A stretch of DNA of 60,000 bases, taken from assembly GCF_026151205.1 (NCBI RefSeq), contig NC_087080.1:2213096-2273095 (forward strand), written 5' to 3'. A program made the position numbers and the translations under genes. Below the pieces are notes generated by a model. That model had not been told where the DNA came from. It saw only the letters and a program-made list of their open reading frames with translations, and did no database searches. The DNA comes from Bolinopsis microptera (taxonomy: Eukaryota; Ctenophora; Tentaculata; Lobata; Bolinopsidae). Numbering within the stretch: position 1 is the stretch's first letter; each line of letters begins with the position of its first letter. Below, piece after piece: positions 47,601 to 57,275 of the stretch.

Positions 47601-49940
47601 AAGAAAAAATTTAATCTAGAATTGTCACAGGAATCGTATTTAAAACAATACACTAAATTGTTAAATAAAAACGTTGCCAAAAAATGCGTAATGAAAATTA
47701 AATTTTCGGAGTAAAAATGATGTCAACAAGATTATAGCTGTAAAGATCTATTGATTAACGTAACACTGTTGTAAAACTAATAATTCAGAAAGCTAACAGA
47801 TTAATTAATTTCCCAGTTAAAAAATGTCTGTAATTGTTCTATCAGTACAACAGTTAAATCTGTGTGTGAAATCTTCCTCAAGAAGAATCAGTCATCTCCG
47901 CAACTCTTCCCGTCGTGGAAGAATTTAAAGTGAGAAATAAACCGCTCCGTTACCGTTGCGCCTTCAAAATCACCTGACGATATTATGATATTAGGATAAA
48001 TTGATAGTGTAAAATGTATTCTAAAATTTAATATACAATACAAAGTAAACTTTGTTAACCAAAAAACACTGCACAGATAAATATCTTTAAACTAAATGTT
48101 ATTCACAAAACAAAATAACAGCTTGTAATATGAACAATGAACATGATTACAGGCTTATTACAGGCTTACCTAAAATTGTCCAGGCTTGTTTCAGTTCTGT
48201 CACCAACTCCACGGAGACCGTCCTGTTGAAGAACTTTTCTCCTCGTAGCAGGTCCCACTGGCTGAACGTTGTTCCGTTCCCCTGTTCACATTCACAGTCC
48301 TCTGTGCTGTTGTTTTCTTCCTCTCCATCTTCCTCCTTTGGTTCAGGGGTGCAGCCTACGTCAATCTCTGTTACATTTCCTGATTTCTCCTCAAGAAGCA
48401 TGTCTTCCCATTTCAGATACCTACTTCGTCCGTATTTCTCTTCTACTTCGGAACAGAGACCACCGTCCGCCATTTCTTTCACTTCAGCAGCACTCAGTTC
48501 TTTATCAAACAGGTTCACCTTGAACAGTTCCCCACCAAATGGCTATTAAAGTTACTTCCGTATGAGTCAAACTCATTACCTAGCACAACATACCCGTCTA
48601 GACCGACCTTTCTACCAGAGGGGGTTGTGGCTGATCCTAGAAGTAACCCATCATAGTACATACTAGCTGCTCTAGTAGTGAGACTCCACGTAAGGCAGAC
48701 ATGTCTCCATGTTCCTAGCTGGTCAGTTACCTTGCTCCTCATATCTACATTAGTGCTCAACGTGTAGAAATTCCGTTATCTCTTAGGCGGATCTCCTCAT
48801 TATAACCAGATGTTCCGTAAGCAAACCAGAACTTTAATTACCAGACAGTATCTTCTTCACCCATCCGCACAGCGAGTAGGATTCTTGCACCGGTTCCATT
48901 CTTGGCTTGAAGAGAACGTAGTCCTGGTTTGTTGCTCCGAACTTTAATCCCCTGTAGCGTCTTTCTACCAGTCTTTGTCCGGGCTCGTCGACAGATGACT
49001 CCGCAGCGAGGAGTAGTCCGAGTATAGTGAGAAGAGTAGAGAAGCACAACATGGTTAACAACTGTTCGAATGTGAGATCTCCTCCCGAATACTTGGATTT
49101 ATAAACACACAATAATCACATTATCAGACGATAGTTATAGGTTTTTAGTTTTGAGTTTTGAGTTTTGGGAGTTATACGCACAAAAATCCCGTCTCCGATA
49201 AATTGTTATTTATTAGTGATAACTATAGCGGTAATCATGGTGTTTAGTTTGTTACGTGTTACTTCGGAGCCAAGATTATTTCTCTCTGATATGTGGACTA
49301 TCCATGATATTCACAACTAACTGAATTTATTCTGCTCGCGACTAACATAATAGCAAACCGACAAAGTGTTTGCTGATCTTCCTTGAACGGAACTTTATAA
49401 TAACGGCGCAGACCTCCTAATAACAATTAGAATTCAAAAGTCGAAACAGCCTCCCATTTTGGTTTTGACTCACTGAGTAACAGCAAAAAATAAATCCTCT
49501 CCATTTAAAGTCAGCCAACACAACGCGACCAAGATCTACTCCGTGAAAGGTACCTTGGATTTATAAATACAATATCACCTGATTGTTGTGTGACGATAGT
49601 TATCGAGGTTTTTCTTTCGAGCTGACGATAATCCAGTTGGCAGAGCTGTGGTCTACTCAGTGTTATGTTTGGTTATACCGAGCTTTATTATTACCTTATA
49701 TAGACATAAAGTAAGCTGTATATATCCAGACAGCTCCTTCTCGTGACTCAACAGATTTTGTAATATCGCAGTTTATCATCACAATAATACAGTAAATCGG
49801 TATAAAATGTAGCTACGTTATTTTGCTAGAGAAAATACTTAGTTTTTATAGTAAATAGACTCCAACATACTGAAGTTCTAACAACATATTATATCCCACA
49901 ATGTTAACAGCTTTACTGGGTTATTTAGTATGTAGTAGGT

Positions 49941-49971
<31 letters not shown>

Positions 49972-52900
49972 AGGGGGGTCTTTATCAAAAGTCCCTCTGA
50001 TAGAGGTGAGTGAAATCTATCAGCTGCTTTTCGTCCCCCCCACCCCCGGCCTCCTTAATAGAAGTGGTTAATTACCTACAACGGTCGTTATTCTCACTTA
50101 AAACAAATTAGTAATTAACATTTGCGTTAAATGTACAGAGAAAATTCATGTTCTTATTCGATCCGGGCTTTTACTCGATTGCAAGTGTTCCTTTGAGTGC
50201 TGAGTTTCATCGCGGTCCAGATTTCGGAGTCGTTTACACGACTCCATACAAATATTATGGTACCATGTAGTTCTACTACTTTAGAGGTACCGTGTTTCCT
50301 TCAGATACTAGGTGACAGAGCTAACAAGACTTTTTGCGATATATGGCTTCAATGGTATATTTTCTTGTGTTTCACATTGCACATGATCTATTTGGCCACA
50401 AATTGTTCCTTCTGAGATGTAACTGAAATAAAACTTTGTTTTGCCTGTTCCTTAAGAATGGTCCATAACACTACAAAACAACTCCAGTTGTTGGCATCAA
50501 TGAAACACGTTCATTTTGGTGTATTAACTGGTCCTTCAACCAACCTCTCAAATTGTCTTCTCATAATTGATCTGCCTTTATTGAGCAGTCCCAGGGCCCT
50601 GTTATTTGAGCACAATACGACTGGGTTAAGCAGCGAATTAACCCCCACAGAGAGGCCCAGAGTGGCTGGCCAACTGTACCAGTACATGAAACTACTCCCA
50701 TACATCTGAGCATAGTCCAGTCCCTGCCAGGACCTAACATGGAAGTACATGTAGTTGAGCAGAACGGGCACGTTGCAGACCCAGTAGAGCAGGGTGAGGA
50801 GCAGGATGGTTTTAGTAGCCCTGCTGCTCCGGTGGTGTTGTCGCTTGGTGTGGAGCACCAGGAGGGAGGCGATACAGGAGACAGTGACAGGGAGGATGGG
50901 GAGGAGGAGTTGGACCTGGTTAGCTGTCATCTTGAGGTGCCAGTAAGGGTTAGTCTCGGTGATGTTCTCCTGACAGAGAGCAGAGTCTGGGAAGTAGTGG
51001 TAGTCCGTGTAGCCGGTAGCCAGTAACGGGACCACACTTCTCAGCACCAGGAACACCAGGTACCCTGCTACTGAACCCAGGATACACCGCCACCTCACTC
51101 CTCTCAGTGGTCTCAGTAGAGTGTAAGTCCGGGTCAGGGACAGGGTGGTTACCAGGTAGATGGAGAGGTAGGGCAGGACAGTCCAGGTAACACCCCATAT
51201 CTCACAGAACAGCTGGTTACCAAACAGGATGGGAGCACGTGACATCAGCAGGGACATCATGATAGGGAACATGCTCAGACATATCAGGGTGTCTGTAAGT
51301 GAAATGCACAGGAAGAGGAGTCGAAACATACTTTCTTTTCGCTGCTTCCCAGGCTGATCCTAACTGGTATGTTCTTAAGGTACTGAGCAGCTACCGGAAT
51401 GTTGCCCATAATCCCAAATACCAGGACGATAATGAGCAGGATTCCACAGAGGATGTCGAGGGTGCTGTTGGGAGTGTGGTCGATGGTCCGTGTTGTCACC
51501 ATCTTCTCGAGTCCTACCTTGTGCTGCCCCTATTGTATTATCATTTACAGTTTTACTAACATGGTAAAATGATTTACAAGACACAACGTAATGTTAACAG
51601 AGACTTGGGAGAGGTGCTTGATTAATCAGAACTATAAATAAATCGTAGTCTTTAAAAGTCTCGTAGCATGATGAAATGAGAAGAAACGAAAATAATCTGC
51701 TAATGTGTGCTATATATATAATATTAGTATAGCGCTCATATAATATGAATAGCTACTGAGTGCCCAAGACTAACCATGTCAGAGCAGTTCTAAAGAGCAA
51801 AATTAATTAATTGGAGCATTTATTACATGCTTCGACATTAAAATATTCCCAACAAAGATGTACATTCAAGTCGTTCAAGCGGAAATATCAAGATAATGCA
51901 TTGCTAAAATTTCAGTTTAGAATTTATGGACAAATGTTAGTATTTAAAAAAAATAAAGTGGTCAAAGGTATAACCTACTATAAAAGATGAAAGATCCTAT
52001 ATCAGTCTTAATATTTAGTACTTTAATAAAACCTGGCGGACAAAAAGGTCGTGATGTAAGCCTAGATTATCCCGTTAACTAACGAATTATAATCAAGTAA
52101 CGCTAGGTGTCAATAACTACACTGTGGTTATAATAATCATGAAGTAGCACTGGCACGGTTGTCGCTAAGTATTGATAGTTCGTGAAAGTTACTAAAGTAA
52201 TGAAATCTACATCTATCATTATATGGAGTCTACTCGTATACTTTACTATGGTATGAGGGGTCGTTCATATTAGGGACAAGAGAAACGCCATTATTGGACG
52301 TGAGGAGAGTGAGGACTCCTCAAACTACATTAAATTAATTCCTTCTGTATTTATTACGAAAGCCGTTTTTTGGTCATAGACCAAAAAACTGCTTTCGTCG
52401 TTCACATATTACGTAATCAGCCGAGGAGGGGGGGGGGTTCCAAATGCTTACGGTTGCAGGGGGGTAAAATTGCTAAAATATTGATTACGTAATGTGTGAA
52501 CGACCCCTAAGCTAGTTTTCCCGTAGCCGTAGCCATCGCCTATAAATTAAACTAGCGTCAGCTTCCTCAAACCCCTCCTCAAACCCCTCCCTCCTACTTA
52601 AACTATCCCTTAAAATAGCACATCAAAAGTCGCTAAATAAAGTTCCTTTTAACCACAAAAAGCAATGTATGAGGGATCTGTTCAACAGGACGATAGTACA
52701 ACCCTTAAAGACCCCATTTGTCGGCTGGTATTGAAATAATGTAATAGCTATAGCACAGTCGGGGTGCAAAACCATATACTGTGAAGGGATGGTGGATAGA
52801 AGCCCCTAAGAGAGCCCACGTTCAATTCTATGATTTGATTGAACTTCTGTCGTTTGCTGAACTGTTTTCAGCTAATTTCACTTCACAGCACAGCAAGATC

Positions 52901-55900
52901 GATATTAACGAAGTGTGTTCGAGTTGGTCTACGTCTTAGTCTTTAAGTTTGTACAAAGCTGATAATCCTCAATATGTACTCAAACAAGTCTGTTTGTAAA
53001 ACGATTAATTTGACATAATATGCAACAGCTGCAACAATCTTACTAAAAAATGAGCTCCTCACTGAGCTGCAGAAAAGAGAATCAGTGCTCTTAATCATGG
53101 CAGATACTCGAACATCCCTGTGATCAAAGACAGTGTGTCTAATCCAAAACAAGTCTAGGACTCGAGATTGTGGAGGTGAATCACATGTACTCTGTGTACG
53201 TGATCAGCACTTATAACAGAGAGCGAAATTAATGAACTATCTCATTAAACCACCACCAATCACAAACTGAACTGAAACCACTGACACAATCAAGATCAAT
53301 GAAGAGAATCTCAGTGATCACCATATTATTATATAAAAGCAATTTTGTCACATTTCTCATCAACCTCTATACAAGGATAATAATAATAATATATGCTACT
53401 ATTATTGTATAATTTCACAAAATCAACTGAGCCTACGCCCTACATAATCACTGCTATCGCACACTGAGCATTGAACCGCACACCACGTCTATATCTTTGA
53501 CACTGTATTTTAAACTAATTACAACACTAGTACAAATCTATTACATTTATTGAGGTACTGATAATGACTGAAAATATTCTGCCCATGTTGTAAAGATTTA
53601 ATTGGAACTTTTTGAAACTCATTCGTTGTCTGATTGCGGGTAATACTGATTATTGTATTACCCTAAGAACCCATCGTTAACACCTTACTACCCTCAGGAC
53701 CCCTCTTTAACACATTATTACCCTCAGGACCCCTCTTTAACACCTTAATACCCTCAGGACCCCTCTACTTACAGTACGAACTGAAGGAAGGACTCCTCTT
53801 TAACACCTTATTACCCTCACGGCCCCTCTTTAACACCTTATTACCCTCAGGACCCCTTTACTTACAGTACGAACTGAAGGAAGGACTGCTCTTTAACACC
53901 TTATTACCCTCAGGACCCCTCTACTTACAGTACGAACTGAAGGAAGGACTGCTCTTTAACACCTTATTACCCTCAGGACCCCTTTACTTACAGTACGAAC
54001 TGAAGGAAGGACCCCTCTTTAACACCTTACTACCCTCAGGACCCCTCTTTAACACCTTATTACCCTCACGGCCCCTCTTTAACACCTTATTACCCTCAGG
54101 ACCCCTTTACTTACAGTACGAACTGAAGGAAGGACTGCTCTTTAACACCTTATTACCCTCAGGACCCCTCTACTTACAGTACGAACTGAAGGAAGGACTG
54201 CTCTTTAACACCTTATTACCCTCAGGACCCCTTTACTTACAGTACGAACTGAAGGAAGGACTGCTCTTTAACACCTTATTACCCTCAGGACCCCTCTACT
54301 AACAGTACGAACTGAAGGAAGGACCCCTCTTTAACACCTTATTACCCTGGCCTCAGGACCCCTCTACTTACAGTACGAACTGAAGGAAGGACTGCTCTTT
54401 AACACCTTATTACCCTCAGGACCACTCCACTAACAGTACGAACTGAAGGAAGGACCCCTCTTTAACACCTTATTACCCTCAGGACCCCTCTTTAACACCT
54501 TATTACCCTCAGGACCCCTCTACTTACAGTACGAACTGAAGGAAGGACTGCTCTTTAACACCTTATTACCCTCAGGATCCCTCTTTAACACCTTATTACC
54601 TTCAGGACTCCTCTACTTACAGTACGAACTGAAGGAAGGACTGCTCTTTAACACCTTATTACCCTCAGGACCCCTCTTTAACACCTTATTACCCTCAGGA
54701 CCCCTCTACTTATAGTACGAACTGAAGGAAGGACTGCTCTTTAACACCTTATTACCCTCAGGACCCCTCTTTAACACCTTATTACCCTCAGGACCCCTCT
54801 ACTTACAGTACGAACTGAAGGAAGGACTGCTCTTTAACACCTTATTACCCCCAGGACCCCTCTACTAACAGTACGAACTGAAGGAAGGACTCCTCTTTAA
54901 CACCTTATTACCCTCAGGACCCCTCTTTAACACCTTATTACCCTCAGGACCCCTCTACTTACAGTACGAACTGAAGGAAGGACTGCTCTTTAACACCTTA
55001 TTACCCTCAGGACCCCTCTACTTACAGTACGAACTGAAGGAAGGACTCCTCTTTAACACCTTATTACCCTCAGGACCCCTCTTTAACACCTTATTACCCT
55101 CAGGACCCCTCTACTTACAGTATGAACTGAAGGAAGGACCCCTCTTTAACACCTTACTACCCTCAGGACCCCTCTACTTACAATACGAACTGAAGGAAGG
55201 ACTGCTCTCTGACTACTCATCTTACTCTGATGTGGTTCTTATCAGGAACCTGATAGTCGCCCCCATCACTGAGGAAATCGGTGAGATAATAAAAATAATG
55301 GTAATCCTTGGCTTTTAGTTTTGATGGTCGAATCATATTTTCTTTTTATGAACATTCTATTGAAGAGCGCTAATCCCGATTAAACTCTCAACTCATTGAA
55401 CTCACCCCGATTTCTATTGGTGTGGCTACTGGCTAGTCTTTATTTTTATTGATTGTGATCCTATCAAATTAATTAATTATTTTAATTAACTAACAGTTTT
55501 CAGGAGCTGCCTAGGCCCACTTCTCTTCAAGCCCCTGGGATGGACAGCTACTGTAATTGCTCAACCCCTCTTTTTCGGAGTCGCTCACTTGCACCATGGG
55601 GTAAGTTAAACTTGTACCACCCCACTGAGGTGTGAGGGGTTGCCATCTCACTGAGGAGTGAGGGGCTGCCATCCCACTGAGGAGTGAGGGGCTGCCATCC
55701 CACTGAGGAGTGAGGGGCTGCCATCCCACTGAGGAGTGAGTGGTTGGCATCCCACTGAGGAGTGAGGGGCTGCCATCCCACTGAGGAGTGAGTGGTTGCC
55801 ATTCACTGAGGAGTGAGGGGCTGCCATCCCACTGAGGAGTGAGGGGTTGGCATCCCACTGAGGAGTGAGGGCTGCCATCCACTGAGGAGTGAGGGGCTGC

Positions 55901-57147
55901 CATCCCACTGAGGAGTGAGGGGTTGCCATCCCACTGAGGAGTGAGGGGTTGCCATCCCACTGAGGAGTGAGGGGTTGCCATCCCACTGAGGAGTGAGGGG
56001 TTGCCATCCCACTGAGGAGTGAGGGGTTGCTATCCCACTGAGGAGTGAGGGGTTGCCATCCCACTGAGGAGTGAGGGGTTGCCATCCCACTGAGGAGTGA
56101 GGGGCTGCCATCCCACTGAGGAGTGAAGGGCTGCCATCTGCATCCCACTGAGGAGTGAGGGGCTGCCATCCCACTGAGGAGTGAGGGGTTGCCATCCCAC
56201 TGAGGAGTGAGGGGCTGCCATCCCACTGAGGAGTGAGGGGTTGCCATCCCACTGAGGAGTGAGGGGCTGCCATCCCACTGAGGAGTGAGGGGTTGCTATC
56301 CCACTGAGGAGTGATGGGTTGCCATCCCACTGAGGAGTGAGGGGTTGCCATCCCACTGAGGAGTGAAGGGCTGCCATCTGCATCCCACTGAGGAGTGAGG
56401 GGCACCCCTGAGGTGTGAGGGGTTGCCATCTCACTGAGGAGTGAGGGGCTGCCATCCCACTGAGGAGTGAGGGGCTGCCATCCCACTGAGGAGTGAGGGG
56501 CTGCCATCCCACTGAGGAGTGAGTGGTTGGCATCCCACTGAGGAGTGAGGGGCTGCCATCCCACTGAGGAGTGAGTGGTTGCCATTCCACTGAGGAGTGA
56601 GGGGCTGCCATCCCACTGAGGAGTGAGTGGTTGGCATCCCACTGAGGAGTGAGGGGCTGCCATCCCACTGAGGAGTGAGGGGCTGCCATCCCACTGAGGA
56701 GTGAGGGGTTGTCATCCCACTGAGGAGTGAGGGACTGTCATCACACTGAGGAGTGAGGGGTTGCCATCCCACTGAGGAGTGAGGGGTTGCCATCCCACTG
56801 AGGAGTGAGGGGCTGCCCTCCCACTGAGGAGTGAGGGGCTGCCATCCCACTGAGGAGTGAGGGGCTGCCATCCCACTGAGGAGTGAGGGGGTGCCATCCC
56901 ACTGAGAGGTACCACCCCAATGAGGAGGTACCACACCACTGAGTTGCATATTAACATATTGTTAAAATAGTATTTCTTAGCTTTGATCTAATTCCCAGTA
57001 TATTATAATATCTAGTGATGTTTTCAGTTTGAATTGTACAGACGCGGAACCCCCCTGCTGCAAGTTTTAGCTACAGTGCTGGTTCAAACGGCTTTTACCT
57101 CCGCATTCGGTGCTTTCTCAACCCTAACCTTCCTCACTACTGGCTCA
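35677..57147 (+). CDS. RCE1: RCE1, CAAX prenyl protease 2 (five exons, 3' end outside window)
   Basis: Exons 35677-35810, 35939-36096, 55167-55280, 55497-55600, 57028-57147; phases agree and give 210 codons, with the last exon still open. The protein is a multi-pass ER-membrane protease that removes the last three residues of prenylated CAAX proteins such as Ras. Visible: an N-terminal membrane segment (LGLAVLFVTSLYIW), RLLDWIGIRDPL, LIPLSLTLLLFSGPL, then the EExxxR motif in ITEEIVFRSC and the FxxxH motif in LFFGVAHLHH, followed by QTAFTSAFGAFSTLTFLTTG. The third catalytic motif (H-x-x-x-N region) should be in a later exon. Exon 4 begins at TTTTCAGG (acceptor AACTAACAG), because only this start gives V-F-R. 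Intron 2 is about 19 kb and carries nested genes; introns 2 and 4 carry minisatellites on or near splice sites. Confidence 0.92.
36061..36235. repeat. Tandem duplication of the RCE1 exon 2 3' end and donor
   Basis: The stretch from TCATCCCTCTCTCACTCACT through TCTTCTCAG and the donor GTTAGTTACTAATTACT is repeated 87 bp downstream, where the donor has become GTTGATTACTAATT. Short ACTAATT repeats follow both. The downstream copy is thus a duplicate exon end with a changed splice donor. Confidence 0.85.
36841..43828 (-). CDS. Secreted pentraxin/LamG-domain protein, copy A (2 exons, frameshifts)
   Basis: Exon 1 43828-42955; exon 2 36926-36841, joined in phase 1. It starts MLCFSTLLSILGVLLTAE, a signal peptide. 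A pentraxin-like LamG fold follows: YSLCGWVKKI, WRHVCYTWSLTTRAAS, VYYDGLLLGSATTPSG, GYVVLGNEFHSYGGDF and VNLFDKELSAAEVKEMADG, with one likely Cys pair (CGWV, HVCY). An acidic tail (PEPKEEDGEEENNSTEDCEC) and a short final exon (GDFEGATVTERFISHFKFFH) complete it. Single-base losses near 43530 and near 42985 break the frame compared with copy B, which keeps the intact reading at those two points. The intron holds a 5.8-kb transposon. It is nested in RCE1 intron 2. Either a pseudogene or affected by sequence errors. Confidence 0.75.
37130..38110. repeat. CCGGCTA-type satellite within left inverted repeat
   Basis: Repeats of about 125 bp made of ACTAACCGGCT, AGTAACCACCAAGTGG, CTAAAGCGGACC and CACTTGAAAAGCGG. 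The inverted counterpart is 41715-42550. Many short palindromes (CCGGCTAGTAGCCGG) give strong local fold-back potential. Confidence 0.92.
38150..38265. repeat. ~15-bp direct repeat (TTATTTGAAACAAG)
   Basis: About seven tandem copies just inside the left inverted repeat of the transposon; a single TTTGTTTCAAATAACAAG block lies at the matching inner edge on the right (41690-41715). Confidence 0.85.
38324..39423 (-). pseudogene. Transposon-borne zinc-knuckle / Pro-Gln-repeat protein, frameshifted
   Basis: Starts at ATG about 39423 (MRTRRNRYTAPTPAPKCDHC). A CCHC knuckle CDHCGSTGHISSIC and further Cys (LRCTACIRT) are followed by a Pro-rich segment and about 15 copies of a 15-bp unit encoding A-P-Q-P-P. 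Two units have lost one base (near 38955 and 38905), shifting the frame. The original frame is open again downstream through PTGRRTRRIFSLDGVIAEYD and a helical part LVNSGLSKSAALEQIHISRS that may be helix-turn-helix, ending PPPRRN at 38324. CCHC knuckles bind single-stranded nucleic acid. I do not recognise the family as a whole. It is the only long coding unit in the element, so may have served its mobility. Confidence 0.65.
40432..40945 (+). repeat. Interspersed repeat family A, copy 2
   Basis: TTTTTTTCCCTGCTCTTGCCGAAGGC at the head and GTGTGACCGCGGCGAAAT at the tail match copies 1 and 3. It is inserted within the 5.8-kb transposon, so it moved after, or was captured by, that element. Confidence 0.75.
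41221..41481 (-). pseudogene. ISXO2/Merlin-like transposase C-terminal fragment
   Basis: The minus strand gives CEGMWYHAKRHMRGGHGRTR, then ALCEFMWLKRFN and a tail ending LMKRTFG. The pattern E-x-x-W-x-x-x-K-R-x-x-x-G-x-R ... EFMWR resembles the last part of IS1595/ISXO2-type DDE transposases, including the catalytic Glu. A fourfold CGACAATTGACCCCC repeat (41431-41490) replaces the upstream coding sequence. Only the terminal ~70 residues remain, so it cannot be active. Assignment is by memory of the motif. Confidence 0.5.
43874..43883 (-). promoter_or_regulatory. TATA box of LamG copy A
   Basis: TATTTATAAA on the minus strand, 46 bp before the ATG. The same element is found before copy B (about 49098) and, without a gene, at 49560-49569. 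Confidence 0.5.
44074..44132. repeat. Perfect 22-bp palindrome
   Basis: AATCATTGTGTTTTACAGCCCT and its exact reverse complement are separated by 15 bases, about 250 bp upstream of LamG copy A. Confidence 0.9.
44240..44700 (-). repeat. Interspersed repeat family A, copy 3 (inverted)
   Basis: On the minus strand it runs from GCCGAAGGCAAAAAGATCGT (44690) to ACCGCGGCGAAATTC (44243). The head contains GGCCCGACGGTCCTACG exactly as in copy 1. Confidence 0.8.
45137..47105 (-). mobile_element. 5'-truncated LINE with intact reverse transcriptase, second family
   Basis: An unbroken minus-strand frame from about 47105 to 45137 lacks the endonuclease but has a complete reverse transcriptase: VANYRPISLLGSFSKIYEKL, LLDYSKAFDVLDHETLLKKL, GVPQGSILGPLLF, catalytic YADD and FLGVILDEKLTWQKH, then a C-terminal domain (HNILTVHSVIVKNALILLHK). 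The frame extends to 47218 but the residues before STNSKLTQF look like fortuitous coding of the flank. It diverges from the element at 1-4740 and is a separate CR1-like family. No lesion, so insertion is recent. It lies in RCE1 intron 2 between the two LamG genes. Confidence 0.9.
47888..49052 (-). pseudogene. Pentraxin/LamG-domain gene, copy B
   Basis: Exon 1 49052-48170, exon 2 47973-47888, intron about 196 bp. Same architecture as copy A: signal peptide MLCFSTLLTILGLLLAAE, YSLCGWVKKILSGN, WRHVCLTWSLTTRAAS, GYVVLGNEFDSYG and VNLFDKELSAAEVKEMADG. A changed base and lost base after ILSGN near 48836 bring a stop, another shift lies near 48765, and the G-N-F region near 48540 has a further break. 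The 3' part, including VSVELVTELKQAW and the splice donor, is intact. Copy B keeps the uninterrupted intron and hence the empty insertion site of the transposon in copy A. Confidence 0.85.
49110..50450. other. Spacer with LamG promoter remnant and G tract
   Basis: 49555-49612 repeats the TATA region of LamG copy A (TTTATAAATACAATATCACC) without a gene after it, so a third copy may have been lost. 49946-49978 is a nearly pure G run of about 30. 49976-50062 resembles the repeat at 11739-11833 in inverted form (CTATCAGCTGCTTTTCGTCC, GGCCTCCTTAATA). No gene is seen. Confidence 0.6.
50511..51502 (-). CDS. Class A (rhodopsin-like) orphan GPCR with one frameshift
   Basis: ATG at 51502 gives an N-terminus with NST and TM1 (LDILCGILLIIVLVFGIMGN, with the conserved G-N). 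A frameshift near 51335-51345, in the first intracellular loop, leads into TM2 (MFRLLFLCISLTDTLICLSM), TM3 (FCEIWGVTWTVLPYLSIYL) ending TRTY in place of DRY, TM4, TM5 with a Pro, TM6 (TILLLTLLYWVCNVPVLL) and TM7 with SLLNPVVL instead of NPxxY. About 330 residues, single exon, nested in RCE1 intron 2. The ligand is unknown. The atypical DRY and NPxxY motifs suggest an unusual coupling or decay. Either a young pseudogene or a sequence error; the rest is clean. Confidence 0.85.
51560..53640. other. RCE1 intron 2, no gene seen
   Basis: AT-rich. It contains a 17-bp-arm hairpin at about 52358-52400 (AAAGCCGTTTTTTGGTC mirrored) and a MITE next to it. No supported coding region. Confidence 0.6.
52397..52510. 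mobile_element. ACGTAAT-type MITE, copy 3
   Basis: CGTTCACATATTACGTAATC on the left and GATTACGTAATGTGTGAACG on the right are nearly perfect inverted copies, 112 bp apart end to end. Confidence 0.85.
53655..55166. repeat. 63-bp / 30-bp minisatellite containing the RCE1 exon 3 acceptor and exon start
   Basis: The long unit is the acceptor region TTTAACACCTTATTACCCTCAG plus the exon start GACCCCTCTACTTACAG and TACGAACTGAAGGAAGGACTGCTC; the short unit lacks most of the exon part. About 19 long units plus interspersed short ones. The genuine exon 3 (55167) is the last unit, recognisable by CAA instead of CAG in its sixth codon. Units are 63 and 30 bp, so neighbouring acceptors preserve the frame. 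Confidence 0.93.
55617..56940. repeat. 26-bp minisatellite in RCE1 intron 4
   Basis: About 49 copies of CCCACTGAGGAGTGAGGGG followed by (C/T)TGCCAT, beginning about 16 bases after the exon 4 donor GTAAGT. Overlapping minus-strand ORFs (PHSSVGWQPLTPQWDG-type repeats) are artefacts of the 26-bp unit. Confidence 0.95.
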
Positions 57148-57154
57148 GTAAGTG

Positions 57155-57275
57155 TCTTTGTATATTTGTAGGGATATTTGTAGGAATGTTTGTAGGAATG
57201 TTTGTAGGGATGTTTGTAGAAATGTTTGTGGAGATATTTGCGGGCATATTCGTTGAGATGTTTGTAGGGTGTTGG
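57155..57275. repeat. 12-bp repeat (TTTGTAGGAATG) after RCE1 exon 5
   Basis: About nine copies with variations directly after the exon 5 donor. A short minus-strand ORF with Y-K-H repeats is an artefact. Confidence 0.85.

Noticed and set aside
55511-56957. Several long minus-strand ORFs of 80-286 codons with PHSSVGWQPLTPQWDG repeats
   Set aside because: They come from a 26-bp intronic minisatellite read in several overlapping frames; no start context, no domain, and all lie in RCE1 intron 4.
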